From NCBI RefSeq assembly GCF_041146795.1, contig NC_135170.1, forward strand, positions 28,817,533-28,881,532: DNA of 64,000 nucleotides. The letters are read 5' to 3'. Source of the stretch: Maylandia zebra (lineage: Eukaryota > Chordata > Actinopteri > Cichliformes > Cichlidae). Positions 36,500 to 55,889 of this stretch are shown here, in pieces. Each line of letters starts with the position of its first letter. Within the stretch, counting starts at the first letter, position 1. Both the position numbers and the translations under genes were made by a program. The notes under the pieces are model-generated. The model had not been told where the DNA came from, made no database searches, and worked only from the letters and a program-made list of their open reading frames with translations.

Positions 36500-37650
36500 G
36501 GCATGCGATTACATCAGTGGTTGGTTCTTAGCCCCTGCTTGTTTGTAATGCTATATGGATAGATAGGATAACAGATGGGTCTCGTTGGACAGATGACACT
36601 GTAATCAGTAGTGAGAGTAGGGAGCAGGTGAAAGACAGCCTGAGATGTTGGACATAGTGGAGGTAGATCAGAATCAGAAGACTTTATTTATCCCCAAGGG
36701 GCAATTAACAAACAACAGAGCAGCATAACATTGAAGATAAGGACAATAAGAACAGGCAATAAGAGTGAAATAATAAATACACAGAATATACAGTATATAC
36801 AGTTTTAAAATTAAACTGACTGAAAAGTGAATAAAGTGTTGGTAGTAGAAGAGGGTAGTTTATGTTTCTGGTGTGGGAAATGATCTTATCGGCTGGAGTT
36901 AAAAAGCAGAGTGGCTTTGGGGACAAATGTGGCTCTGCTCCTCTCAGTCCTGCAGGAAATGCAGCAGTGGTGTCGCCCAGAGGGGAGCCATTGAAATGCG
37001 GGTGAAGAATGTGAGAGATTTTGGCTTCCTGTCTAAGGGCCTGTTGGCTGAAAACCTGTGCCAGAGTTCTGACAGGCAGGCCAATGATTTTAGAGCACAC
37101 TGATGCAGTGTGCTGCAGTCTGTTCTTGTTCTGAAGGCTGAGGAAGTGAGTTTAAAGAATTTAAAGCAAGTGAGGTGAACAAAGGCAGTTTAAGTCGTTG
37201 GAGATGAGTGTCTTGGGTCATTTGTGACAGAAGGATAGCAGCAGGAGTAAAAGGGAAGGTTTTTAAGATGCTAGTGAGACCTACTGTGATGTATGGTTTT
37301 GAGATGGTGGCACTGACAAAAAAAAAATATAGGAGACTGGAGGTAGCAGAGTTGAATTTACAAAGATTTTGGTTGGGAGTATCCAGAATGCACAAGATTA
37401 GAAATGAGTACTTTACAGGAACAACTCAGGTTGAGCAGTTTGGAGACAGAAGATAGTGAGGCAAGGCTGAGATGGTCTGGGCATGTACTGTGGAGGCATC
37501 GTAGACATATATTGGGCTATTTATGTTATAAATGGTGCTGCCAGGCAGGAGGAAAAGAGGAATATCATAGAGAATATTCATGGACATAGTGATGGAGCTC
37601 GGTGAGCTGATGTGGAGAAGCCTGGAGGGGGCAGCAGAAAGTAGAAGATA
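36500..37650 (+). mobile_element. degenerate LINE (RTE-like), split by another LINE
   Basis: Plus-strand pieces match a common fish LINE. LSPCLFV and SESREQVKDSLRCW lie at about 36528-36655. CDRRIAAGVKGKVFKMLVRPTVMYGFEMVALT, LEVAELNLQRFWLGVSRMHKIRNEYF, and EARLRWSGHVLWRHR.. follow at about 37215-37530. The two parts are normally joined by about 60-70 residues, but here a different LINE in the opposite orientation lies between them. Stops and frameshifts make it non-functional. Confidence 0.7.
36663..37150 (-). mobile_element. LINE 3' end nested in the RTE-like LINE
   Basis: On the minus strand, SKIIGLPVRTLAQVFSQQALRQ and a PLGDTTAAFP/LRGAEPHLSP stretch match the conserved C-terminus of a CR1/Rex-like fish LINE. 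Its 3' UTR ends 'ggggataaataaagtcttctgattctgat', the usual terminal repeat of this family. The copy is 5'-truncated and broken. Its position between two halves of another LINE shows that it is the younger insertion. Confidence 0.7.
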
Positions 37651-38540
37651 AGAAAATAAATAAAGGTTAGGTTCCAGATTTGGGAAACTCTTCTTTTCCC
37701 TTAATTTTTACACAAATAGTTGGCATCTACAGAGCACCCCCTGGTGCTCCTCCTTACCATTATTTATATAGCAACTGCTGCAGAATTATGTATTTCTGTA
37801 GTGATCTGGAGTTGTAATGAAAGCCAAGGTGTGGATGTGTTTACTGTAGATTCTTCCTTGGTAGCAGCTTCCTTGGTTGAAAAGTGACTTGAGTAGTGTT
37901 AAATGCACTTGAGAAAGCAAAGAATGTAAAACAATATCATCTATTGAAATCATAATGTTATATTCTAGGTCTTTTGTTCACTAGGTGATTTAAAAATGCT
38001 ATATGATGATTCAGCAATAAAGCATAAAATAGAAGCATGAAAATTAGCCATTGAGGAACTTGTGTAAATGAAAAGGATCTAAACTTCATCGGATTGATCC
38101 AGTGGGTTTTCCTATCTTACATTCTTTTTCTGACGCTATGCTTCGTGTGAAAAGAAGCCTTTGTTTACTTTTTCATTTTAAATTATGAGGCCAAGGTTTT
38201 CTTCTCACCGGCAATGCACCCGTTTCACTTTTTTTAAGCATGTCAAAGATTTTCATCTGTAGATGCAATCGTTTTGACTGTGCTGTGACTATCTCCACTT
38301 TTCATCTTTGTCTGTCTTACGTAAGTCTTAGTCCGAGGAGGTGAGCGGGGCTTCTCCGTGCACAACAAGAGCTGTATGCATCAACTTAACATATACCCAT
38401 AATATCCAGTCTATGTAATATACAGATCCAATAGTAGGACAGTCAATGAGAAAATGTTTAGAGATGTCTGAAGCCCAAGATCTGGGGTTCTAGGTATCAT
38501 TTGTACATACAATGACCTCAATTTATTTATTTATTTTAAA
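37651..38540. other. gene-free region
   Basis: AT-rich spacer with no gene or repeat I can name. A GCACCCCCTGGTGCTC palindrome at 37735-37750 resembles a weak CTCF core on the minus strand. Confidence 0.4.
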
Positions 38541-38544
38541 AAGG

Positions 38545-38730
38545 TAAATGGTAAAAGGTAAATGGCCTGTATTTATATAGCGCTTTACTAGTCCCTAAGG
38601 ACCCCAAAGCGCTTTACATATCCAGTCATCCACCCATTCACACACACATTCACACACTGGTGATGGCAAGCTACATTGTAGCCACAGCCACCCTGGGGCG
38701 CACTGACAGAGGCGCCCCAGGTCCCTAATA
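38545..38730 (-). repeat. dispersed teleost repeat, 3' tail type
   Basis: On the minus strand it ends 'gcgctatataaatacaggcc' followed by a short ATTTACC repeat. It is preceded by 'aaagcgctttggggtcctta' and 'ctggatatgtaaagcgc'. This pattern is a very common 3' terminal module of teleost non-LTR elements and the SINEs that borrow them. It has no coding part. Confidence 0.65.
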
Positions 38731-40563
38731 AATTATGTTACTTGCATTGACTTGCATTGGCACGAGCGAAGACACTGTGAGACAAATGCAGCATAATCAT
38801 TCTGTTTCCTTTTTAATGAGCAGCCCTGTAGCTAGAGAGTTTGTGCCAACTTTCTGTGCGTGTTTTGTCTTTGATGTCACGTCTTATTAAACGCTTTATG
38901 TCCGACCTTATTAGATACTATTTCTGTCATACTGTGCAAGGTTGTTCAGCCGTGGTGATTTGTTTCTGTACTGCGACATTCCTTTTCAGTATTGCAGTAG
39001 TTGTTAGCTTCACCTGGAGACGTTGCAGACCCTGGGTGAATAACTTAAACTTTCATTCAGTGTGTGTCACTATGTAGAAATTCCCTGGTACCCAGGGAAT
39101 TACAATAGTAAGGCAGTCAGGTTCTGGGTGTGTTGACTGACTGACTAAAAAGGCGAAAATAGTTTCCAGCAAATGTAGCTTAACAATGTAAATGGGTCTA
39201 ATCTGTCTTACCTGAACTTTTGTATGTTATTATTAACCTGCTGAGGCAATTTTGTGTTGAATTTCAGTGGTTTCATCCCAACCCAGGCTTTAGAGCCAAA
39301 ACTAGGCCTGGATCGTTATGCTATTTAAAAAAATCTTAATAAAAGCAACAACAACAGTAATAAGAATACGATTTTTTCAGACATTGGGCTTTTAACATGT
39401 GTAATAATGTCTTTGTTCTAAAAAATCCCAACAAGGATGTCTGTGTTGGCAGCTTTTTGGTAAACGAGATAGGAATTCTCCCACGGAAACTAAAACAAGC
39501 CCCTTGCAGTCCCTTTTTGTGTGATCATTGATGTGGAATTTGGGAAGCTGGGATGGGGGTGGAGTGGAGAGAGATGTTATCACCACTTCAGCAGGTTTCT
39601 GTAGAATTCTCTGACTATCAATCCAGCATTTGTAGTGTAGTTAATTCACCTAATTGAAACTGCTACACCAAGATGCACTCGTGTTGATAATTGTTGTTTA
39701 CTTGTGGCTGAAACCTGTAATAAATAATACAAACTTCATTCAACCTGGCAGAGAGCACTGCTGTTCTCCGTTGAGATGAATGCCTCAAACATGTATGTTT
39801 TACCAAGAGCAGTTCTCCTGCACAGACGTCTCCTGGTTACTATATTAGCACGTGGAAGTCAAAGTGACGCTGCTGCCGTTCAAAAAGGCCATCGTTCTTG
39901 TGTTGGGATATATTGTACCAGGGGAAGGGGCTCAGATTTGACTGTTGCTACAGTCAGAGGATTTAGAGTCCGCAGGGATGAAGTAAACCTTTGCAATGGT
40001 GATGTCACTGGCATCACAAAGTTCAGTTGTAGCATTGATAAGTGAGAAAGCAAACAGAGAAACCGGTGAACAAGACTGCATTCACCAAACAGAACACAAA
40101 GCGACCTTTGCCTGGATAAGTAGATAAGTCCCCCTCATTCGCTCCCACTCTCCCGCTTTATATCGTTCCATGTTTAAATGTAGTGTTTACAAGGCATGAC
40201 AAAAAGGAGTCCGAGTAGTGGGTTTTTGCTGTTACAGTGATTTTGAAAGCATATGAGACGTCCGCCGCGCCTGATATGGCCAAAGTGAAACAACATGATT
40301 TGTCATGTAGGTGGAGCTAGATGTAGATAATAGGAGGGTGAGTAAAAGGGACTAGAACGTGCAGTAAAGTGTGAGGACTGAGGGCAGAGCTTCAGTGGTT
40401 TAGCACAGGGTGAGAGGGACACACAGAGGCTTGTTAATTTTATGAAAAAGATAGTGAGCAAGCCACAGAGGCCAACACCACAGTGACAGAGAGAGGAAGT
40501 TTGATAATCAGTTTGAGGCATGACTTTGTAATTCTTTTTTCATTTGTTGGTTTCCTGAAACAG
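38731..40563. other. intergenic upstream of the mylk gene
   Basis: No gene body seen. The first mylk coding exon opens right after a CCTGAAACAG acceptor (40554-40563), so an upstream non-coding exon and promoter should lie here. CACAG|GGTGAGAG near 40404-40412 is one possible donor, but no convincing promoter motif was identified. Confidence 0.4.
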
Positions 40564-40565
40564 AC

Positions 40566-47610
<7,045 letters not shown>

Positions 47611-47718
47611 ATTCATCATATCATAGTGTGTATGCAGAAATAACAAGTATAAGTAGAATTTTCTTGTTGCCTTGACCAGCTGTGTTGTACATTGTTGTTT
47701 GTGGCTTCTGATGAGTCA

Positions 47719-47724
47719 AATAAA
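47719..47724 (+). terminator. mylk5: mylk polyadenylation signal
   Basis: AATAAA about 110 nt after the stop codon, followed by a GT-containing tract; the nearest good signal, implying a short 3' UTR. Confidence 0.6.
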
Positions 47725-47739
47725 TATTGTTACAGAGTT

Positions 47740-50700
47740 ACGTGCATAGATTTATATTTTTATGGCATTCAGATATGGCTTCCACGCTATGTTGAAAATG
47801 ATGTTTTTACGTAAAACCATGAATCTGTCTGTTATATTGGCTCATTGTGAAGATTCCCCTTCAGCCCTATCAGTTTGTAATTGCGATTTCCATTCTGAAA
47901 AGCAGGCGGGTCTGAAAATATCCTGATTAATTTGCATTGTGAACATTCAAATTGCAATTCCAAAGCGTCCCATTAAAAAAAACTTACAATAAATGTTATT
48001 TATAGCCTAAGCCTAATTCAATGCTTAGTGCCAAAGAGCTTTATTTTCGTTTCTAAATTAAACCACTCTTGCACAAAATCTCATGTTCTTTTAGTGAAAT
48101 GCACCTAGATAGGTTTATTTTGACAGGGTCCAACATACTCCTACATAGTACATACACACCTCCTACTGTTGTAAATACTGCATTTCTTCACACACAAACA
48201 TTAGTAGACCAAATAAACAGATGGAAATATCCCCCGGTAAACACTATCCTTAGTCTCAGCATGCAGTTTGATATCTGAAAACATAAATGACAGTAACAGT
48301 TTTTGCTGCTTGTGTGAGTTTCTAGCTCTCTGTTCGACCTCAGGAAATGTGTCCATAACAAATATATTTTGTCAAAATCTTTTTGTCTCTGTCTGCTGGT
48401 TGAATTTCAAACAATACCATCAGGACCTTCAGCCCGACACTTCGGTAAAGCCGTCCACCTGCTTTACTAAAATATAGAGTATTTGTGAATTTAACTCGTG
48501 TTTGTCATGGTCATATTTACTTGATACCTTCCTCACAACCCAAATAAACGGATACCAATGTAGGTCTGATTCTTTGTTTTTTCACTCTCACGCTGTAAAA
48601 TCACATTGTGGTAGCGGAGCTTTATTTACGGACTGCAACCAGGGTGAGGGAGTCTAATTAACACAGGTGGTTTGTCCTTTTCTGGAGCAGTGTGCTAAAA
48701 TATGCAACATAAAGGAAACTAATTGGGTTGTATGTTGTTGAGGTTTAAATTGGCCTGAAGAAAAAGAGTTTGCACTCTCACCAGTTGTGTGTTTAAAGTT
48801 TGTGGTTTGGATTTAATTTGCTGGTTTGTCAATAATGAATATTGTTCACCACATTTCGACTGCATGCACTCTGCTCTGTCCTGAGGGGAATCCATGCCTG
48901 ACAGACTCTTTTGCTGCATAGATCTACAAGGAAGCCCCCCCATCATGCAATCATGCATTTGAACATCATGCAAATGCTCTTCTTAACAAGGTCTTGAAGT
49001 TATTTACAATTGTAGCTCATTTGAAGGTTTACCATGAATTAATGGAGTATTTTCATTACCTCTTTACCATGATGGAAAAGGCCTGAAAGCTCAGAAGAAA
49101 TGTCGTTTTTTAATGCATGTACGTTTGCATTTACAAATGCTAGGCTGTATGAGCCTTGGTTGTTGTAGCATTTAAAAAAAACTTTGGGGGCGGGGCTTTC
49201 TTTTCTTTTAATTCCATTGCTGTTCTAGTGTGCTGTAATCAGATTTTTGTTTTGTTAAAATAAGAAAAAGAAAAAAAAATAAGGAAATGACCACTGCACA
49301 TGAAAAACTCGTTTTTTTCTGAAAGACAGATGTTATAAATACAATGTTTCAAAGTGTCACTGAACTGTGGCAAACGGGGAGGGACCTCGGTTAGTGAATA
49401 AGCAGGAAGCTATGTTTTTCTGTTTTGGTTCAAGGCGGTGACATGAGACAAGTGCACATCTCATTTAATGCTATAAACTATACATAAAGGCTAGCTTTAA
49501 ATTAATTATTTGAATACATGTTGATATAAATAAGTGTCTTTTACATACAGTCTATGTTCCATGCTAGTATCTGAGTGCAGAGACAAGTTGGTTCTTTTTG
49601 TTGTTGCTGTTTTTCTTTTTGATGTAAAGCTTGGTGTTTTTGCTGTCAGTTCAAAATGTGTGAGATTTTTTTTTTTTTTTTTTCTTTTAAAAACACTGTA
49701 TGATGATCCCATTGAACCACCCACTGAACTGAATTAGGTGGATAGATAGCTTCTTTCACTCCACCAATTGCTCTTCGAACTGAAGAAACTTCTCAGATGA
49801 GAGGTGAAACGGCTTCAAGAAACTTGAAGTCCAGTGGCTTTTCTTTCCAAGCTCTTTAGATTACTGGATCAGTAGCTCCCCACGATCAAAGTGAATAACA
49901 CAGAAATGTTCAGTAAGAAAACCTTTAATTTTTTTTTTGGTTTAAAATAAAATAAAATTAAAAATAAAAATAAAACAAAAACCCACAGGCAGAATGACAT
50001 TTAAGGATAAGAGACCATTGCACAATTTCAGAACATTTCTAAAATTGAAATTGCAATTATATCCTCACAGTATATATATATGAGTTAAATTGGCTTTTCC
50101 CCAACCAAGGTTAAACCATAATATTAACAGATTCAGAGAATTGGGAGACATTTCTGCACAGAGCTACATGGCTAAAAATCAGCACTGAAGGGATTTGACC
50201 GGCAGGTGGCACCACATCAAAACAGAAATTCAAGTACTTGAAATTATTGCACAGATTCAGAACTACATCTGTTAACTCCACTGAAAGAGGTTTTCAAAGT
50301 GTGGTACAGTTTAAAAGACAAAAACAACTTTAAAACATGCAAATTAAGCATATTAAAAGGACAGACAAAGCAGACAAACTGTCCAAACTGTGTTAAAAAT
50401 AATGAAAATACTGAAGTTTGGAAAAGCAGTGTCCTTCGGGCTAAAGAGGAGGAACATGCAGCTTGTTATCAAAAAGCCAGCGCATGTTATGGGTAACTGA
50501 AAATCCACTTTGCAGCTCCATTTCATAAAACAGGTGCATAGAGGAACGACCAGATATGACTTTGCAAAAAAAAAAATTCCACGCACCGCTTTTTCGTCTG
50601 TTTTAGAAATCATGCAAAATAACCAATATCAGCGGACGACATTGGTAGCTATCACTTTGTTTGCCAGTATCAGCCATCAAGGTTGACAGTGCTATTTATC

Positions 50701-50980
50701 CAGAACGCTTACCCAAACATGAGGAGTAAGCAGTTACTAGTCTGCTACACTGGAAATCTTTTCTTGAAGCAGATGTTGCTCAGTACATGGAAACATTAAG
50801 AAAATTTAAATGCTACAAATGACACAAACAGAGCAGAGAGTTTACCAAAAACAAGACATTTTAATTCCACTGATAAATACTGCACAGGACGAGGTCTTCA
50901 ACCACATTTGAGCTTTCAGTAGAAGTCACTTTTCAGAACATTAACTAAAAATTTTCAAAGTGTCCACATGAGCCTTAAAA
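47740..50980. other. intergenic between mylk and coq10, one repeat
   Basis: No gene seen. At 49745-49870 'cttctcagatgagaggtgaaacggcttcaagaaacttgaag' and 'gaagtccagtggcttttctttcc' match a common dispersed teleost repeat module of unsure class. A poly(T) run (about 49667-49683) and A-rich tracts near 49950 are also present. Open frames of 65-86 codons lack motifs. Confidence 0.45.
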
Positions 50981-50987
50981 CTATAAC

Positions 50988-50993
50988 TTTATT
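50988..50993 (-). terminator. coq10: coq10 polyadenylation signal
   Basis: AATAAA on the minus strand about 220 nt after the coq10 stop codon, the first such signal downstream. Confidence 0.5.
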
Positions 50994-51215
50994 TGAATCC
51001 ACAAAAATAAATAAATGCAGGGCAAGGTAAAGAAATCAGTTTGTGCTTTACAAATAAATAGCTTTAGGTGTATTCCTTGTGCATGTTAATTCAAAAATAT
51101 ACTATGGGTGCAAAGAGAAGATCCAGTCTCCTGTGTAAGTGTCAATAACAGGTAAAACAGTGGGCTGGTGGGGCTCCAAAAGCACCTGGATGGATGAAAG
51201 GTCAAAGGTGTCGCC

Positions 51216-54200
51216 TCATGCCGACCGCCTCCTCAGCGGTACCTCCTCCTGGTTTGTGTAAAGTTTTGCTGCCCGTGACTCAAAGGCACTAACCATCTGC
51301 TTAACCACTTCATCGAAGAAGACGCTGGCCAGCTGAGAGTGCAGAAGAGACTTGAACTCAAATGATACCTGCAGAATGGGGACAGGTTTGTTAGGAAACT
51401 GCTGAGGAGATGCTCTTCTGTGAGACTTACTTAAAAGAAAGAAAAAGATCAAACTAAAAATAGAAATCAAGCACATCTTTAGCAGAGGCGTTTTAAAGTT
51501 GGTAATCAGATAATCTGTGCTCCTGTTAGCAGCTCCTTAACACTGTTCTCTGATGGCTATTTCAGTGATACTCAAGACTAAATTTAGACGATAATAAGGT
51601 TTTACGCAATACTTCCTCTTTGCTGATAATCCACTTGAGAGCCGTACAAGAACTTACAACAAGAAATTAGTCTCAGCCAAGTATGTTATCTAATTTTGCA
51701 ATTCCTTTAACCCTTAGATGCACACGTGGGGTGAAAAATGACCCCCCACAATATTCTGAATTAGTCGGCCAGGGCTTGCACCTGGGTTTAGTACTGTCTC
51801 CCCAATAGATGCATGGAAGATGTTCATGTTTGATAATTTAATAGAAGAGGTGCTGTCATACACAAACATGGAGGCATGAAGAGAAGCCACAAACAGGGAA
51901 AAGAGTGGAAAAATGTAATCAAACTTAAGCTCCTGGCCTTCATTTGATTGACCATTCTTGCAGGAAGTGAGAAGAACTGGGATGTACCAGTCGGTGTGTT
52001 TTTTGGGAGTCATCTGCATAACCCATTGTACAAGGCCACTATGTCAATTCAAAGTTTTGAACATATTCGCCGTTTCTTGCACTTTGATGACAAGAGGACC
52101 AGAGCCTACAGACTGAAAACAAACCACATGGCAGTTTTCCGCTACATATGGGGCCTGTTCCTGGTCAACTGCAGGCAGAAATTCATCCTCAGGGATTGCG
52201 TTACAGTGGATGAACAACTTGTGCCTTTCAGAGGAAAGACCCAGCTTCTGCAGTATATGCAGAGCAAGCATACAAAAGTGATACAAGGATACAAAAACAG
52301 CAATTTCTTAAAATTAATGAAAAAATAAATAAAAATGCAAAGGGCCTCATGTCACAATCATGTTTTATGAGGAATAACCCAAATATGAAAATATTACAAA
52401 TCTTTGTTTTAAAGATTTTGAAGAACAACAGAGTTTATAGCAAAATGCATTGTTTCTATTTGGGGTCATTTTTGACCCCAACCGTGGAAGAGTGTAGGTA
52501 TTGGTAGGTTGTGCATCCAAGGGTTAATCATTAATGCAAAAGGTCACTGTCAGTGTAGTTTTATGCCAGTGTACTGCTGCACAACCAGATGGCTTCCAGT
52601 GTCAAATATTAAGTGTACCACAAACACTTACATAGAATTCCACTTTGCACGAGTCTGCTGCGTTTCCGTCTCCAGGGGAAAACCTCCATATTGTTTCAAG
52701 ATGGCTGAAGAGAGATCCATCAGTACATACAGCCTGTTTGAAAACAGTTGATTCTTCATCAAGGATTGCAACAAGGCATCAAACTCATAAAAATCACAAA
52801 TAAAGCATTATGCCGATAGAAACTGTCTACAGTGCTGTGCAAAATGTGGAATATACCGATTAATAATGAAAGTTTTACAAATAATTTTATGCAAAAGCAC
52901 ATTTTTGTTAAGTGATAGTCGAACAAGTCTAATATTAAACCCCCAGATCTGTAAAAAACATGTATACTTTAATGTAATGATGGCATTAAGACAGTCATAT
53001 TTTCCTTCCATCATGAAATGGTGATTCGTTTCATCTTAACTGGTGGCCTACAGTAAAAAGAGCTTTCCACATGTCATACATGTCATAAATGTTTTTATAT
53101 GTGTGTTTCGGTAGGTGTTGATTAAAAAGTAAGAGACCAGATACTTACCCTGACTTGGTAGTTTGGAACAATAGTGACCTCAGAGATGTATCGCTCGACA
53201 AGAGGGGGGAAACCGATTTCTAGCTCTGCCAGGAGGCCACCGTTTCGCCCCCTCATGACCCGAGACTTCTTGCACCAGGGAACAAAGTGCTGATACTGGT
53301 CCACACTGGCCACCACACTGTACATCTGCTCTGGAGTATACCTGAACACACAGTCACATAAAACCAGAAACACTTCAGTTTCTATCCTCTGCATCCATTT
53401 TTTCAGGTTTATCCAGAACCCAAAGAAATTCTGTAGACTGCTATACAAGATAAGAGGATTAAACTAACGCTCATCAACTCTGCCTGAAATATGACCCCAA
53501 AAACACTGTTCACTTTAAAACTCATTGTACATAGTAAAAGGTACTCAGACAAGACTCAAGTTTTTAGCATTTCTTCAAATAAGCCATTATCTGTTATTTT
53601 GTTTACATTTCACATAATTATTTTAGTCCTTTTGCAAGGGGGCACTCACCCCAACGTCCGACACTCAGTGTACTCCATCCTGCGGTTACTGATGGGAGCT
53701 GCCAGGTTAATGAAGCTTCTGCTTGGCGTGCTTACACAGGTGCTAGGGGAGAACTGGAGGCTTGCCCTTCTTGCTTCCAGGATCCCAGAAGAACCCAAGA
53801 TCCTGAGGAGAGGAAATCATATTTGTGAGCTCTTTAATCATCTGTTCAATCACTATGCTATTATATAAAAATCCCACAATATTTTAATGTATGGCCATCA
53901 ACACAGTATTTTTCCCCAAAGGCAATGCCAAACATGTATGCTAACATTCATTGTATGTAGTATCAGAAAAGCAAGAGGGCCATATCTGTTAAATGTGCAT
54001 CTTAAGCGTTGGTTTACTTACTTTTTTCATATACTACAAATTAAACCTACCATTCGTAAAAAAAAAAAAAAAAAAAATGTACAAGATTAAACTATATTTG
54101 AATTATCCTGTGACCAATAAAACAAGCGCAACTGCAAATGCCCGTTACTCAAACACCCACCTGGGCAAACCTTGGTTTTAAAATTCCTTTGACTCACCTG

Positions 54201-54301
54201 AAATTTGCTCTTTTAGTGTTTCCCCGGACAACCTTTGAAGAGTGGGCTTCATATAGCTCCAGCAGCGCTTTGAGGAGAACAGGAGTCGTCTTGTTGGTCA
54301 T
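51216..54301 (-). CDS. coq10: COQ10 coenzyme Q-binding START-domain protein
   Basis: Five coding exons on the minus strand: 54301-54198, 53802-53650, 53341-53149, 52733-52632 and 51368-51216; all in frame, 234 residues (COQ10A/B about 240). The N-terminal ~65 residues are basic and Ser/Ala-rich with few acids, fitting a mitochondrial import signal. [19 protein letters not shown] precedes the START/polyketide-cyclase-like domain (about 86-220), which shows [19 protein letters not shown] (104-112), [31 protein letters not shown] and [32 protein letters not shown]10 binds coenzyme Q in the inner mitochondrial membrane and supports its biosynthesis and electron transport. The RSF..AAP and VCTDG words are nearer COQ10A, but the C-terminus and the segment before SFEF differ from both paralogues, so A/B is left open. 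The last intron contains a piggyBac remnant. Confidence 0.92.
51711..52523 (+). mobile_element. internally deleted piggyBac element
   Basis: An 813-bp DNA transposon flanked by TTAA on both sides (51707-51710 and 52524-52527), the target site of piggyBac elements. Ends are inverted: CCCTTAGATGCACA on the left and, reverse-complemented, CCCTTGGATGCACA on the right (13 of 14). Just inside both ends lies a GGGTcAAAAATGACCCC-like sequence. An open frame at 51948-52328 encodes the middle of a DDE_Tnp_1_7 transposase: [23 protein letters not shown], and [14 protein letters not shown], the last with the first catalytic Asp. The rest of the catalytic core and the zinc-binding C-terminus are absent, so it is non-autonomous. 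It sits antisense in the last coq10 intron (51369-52631). Confidence 0.85.
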
Positions 54302-54480
54302 TTTTCCCCCTAGTTTGTGGTGACGCGTACTAGAGTGATCAAACCAACTATATTAACCGGGCTTTGTTCCGAATGAAGAGACGCACCGCTTATCTAATAA
54401 AAGAGCAGTGACGTAACGGGAAGCGCGGCAGCCTTTGGCCAATCAGGTCACTTTGAGGTGAACTTTAAATCACCGGCGAT
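54302..54480 (-). promoter_or_regulatory. coq10: coq10 promoter region
   Basis: Just upstream of the coq10 start the sequence becomes GC-richer and contains a CRE-like TGACGTAA (about 54410), a GGTGACGCG motif and a CCAAT box (about 54438, on the plus strand). There is no TATA box. This is the composition of a housekeeping promoter; the start site is not determined. Confidence 0.45.
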
Positions 54481-54545
54481 TAAGACAGCAATACTTCCTA
54501 AATTAGAGCAAAAAATAGCTAGGCTACTCTCAAAATGTGGAGTTT

Positions 54546-54570
54546 TTTGTTTGTTTGTTTGTTTGTTTGT
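54546..54570. repeat. (TTTG)n microsatellite
   Basis: Six TTTG units upstream of coq10. Confidence 0.88.
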
Positions 54571-55885
54571 GTCTCAAAAGATAAATTTACACAGATAGAC
54601 AAAAATGTTGGGCAATAGGATCTATATTCTCAGTGGATTTCTGTTTTGCTCTTTCTTATTACGGTTTCCGGGTTGAACCACGTGTTTCCTCAAAAATGTG
54701 TGAAAAAGGCCTAAGAAGTAGATTTTGTATCGTTTAGTGTGTATTTATGAAGTGATACTAGGACCAACTATAGTTGCATAGCCTTATATATAACCAACAT
54801 GTTGAAAAGGCAGGTCCACGTTCAGTCAGCTGCATGAACCCTAGGATTAATTTGTGACTGAATTAAAGTGTTTGACAACCAAGTTCAAAGAACTTTTTAA
54901 GGTTTCAAAGATCAAGCCAACTCGAGTCCAGGAAAGCACATGATGTGTGCACATGATGAACTTGGACTTGAATACAGAGTAATAAAGATAAAGTTCACAG
55001 TGACTGTAGAGGTAATGTTTAATGTAGAAGTAGGCTAGCTTTGGGACAGGAGAAAAACTAGATTTAGTTTTCATACATTATACAACAGCTGTTGCCTAAT
55101 TCTTACTACACAGATCTCCGTAATACAGCTGACACTTGAAAGTCAGCATGCCTTTAAGTGTTGCTGAATTAAGTGGCTATGAGGTAACACAGCGAGAAGA
55201 GGCGGTGCAAGATCCATTTAAGTATCTTCGAGAGTGGAATTAGGGCACTTGAGAAGGGAAGGGTTTAAGAAGCACCATTAGTCTTATTAAGGACAGGTCA
55301 GAAACTTCTAGGTGCAGACAAGATAACCTGTCTCATGTTAGAATAGGAACTACTCATGGGCTCAACAACCCCAGACTGAGCCAGACACAAGGAACGGATG
55401 CTGTGCCAGCTGGCCCTCCTTCAGTCTTTATACATTTAACTTTACAGAGTTCATTGCTTTAAAAGCTAAACGTCAGTATGTTAAGATTATCCCTGTAATC
55501 TATTATAACACAACAAGATTTCTTTACTTTCCTTAGTATTTAAAACTCCTTAGACTTCATTTAAAATGGAAAGCCACTCAAGGCCGTTCTTTGTTTCTCT
55601 GATCTTGAATCATAATCTCTATTAGCCTTTGTCTTTTTTAATGTCACTGTTGTGTAAAGATGTCACTGAAATAGTATTTTTTGTACTTGCATCTTAGTAG
55701 CTACATATAATCGTTGACAGGCCTGTAGTCGATCAGCTGATAGATATCATCATACACCCTTTGTAATGGGTACATAAGAAAATTTGCCTACAACATGCAG
55801 GCTTCTGGGATAAAACACACTTGTTAAATTTCCAGTGTTATTATGTAATTATCTATAAATTAGGTCATTTGTTTGTTTTCTGTGG
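54571..55885. other. intergenic between hsd17b1 end and coq10 start
   Basis: AT-rich spacer; nothing recognisable beyond chance open frames. Confidence 0.45.
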
Positions 55886-55889
55886 GAAT

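Noticed and set aside
51948-52328. Domesticated piggyBac-derived host gene
   Set aside because: The transposase is only a middle fragment inside an element with intact ends and lacks splice signals, so it is better read as a deletion derivative.
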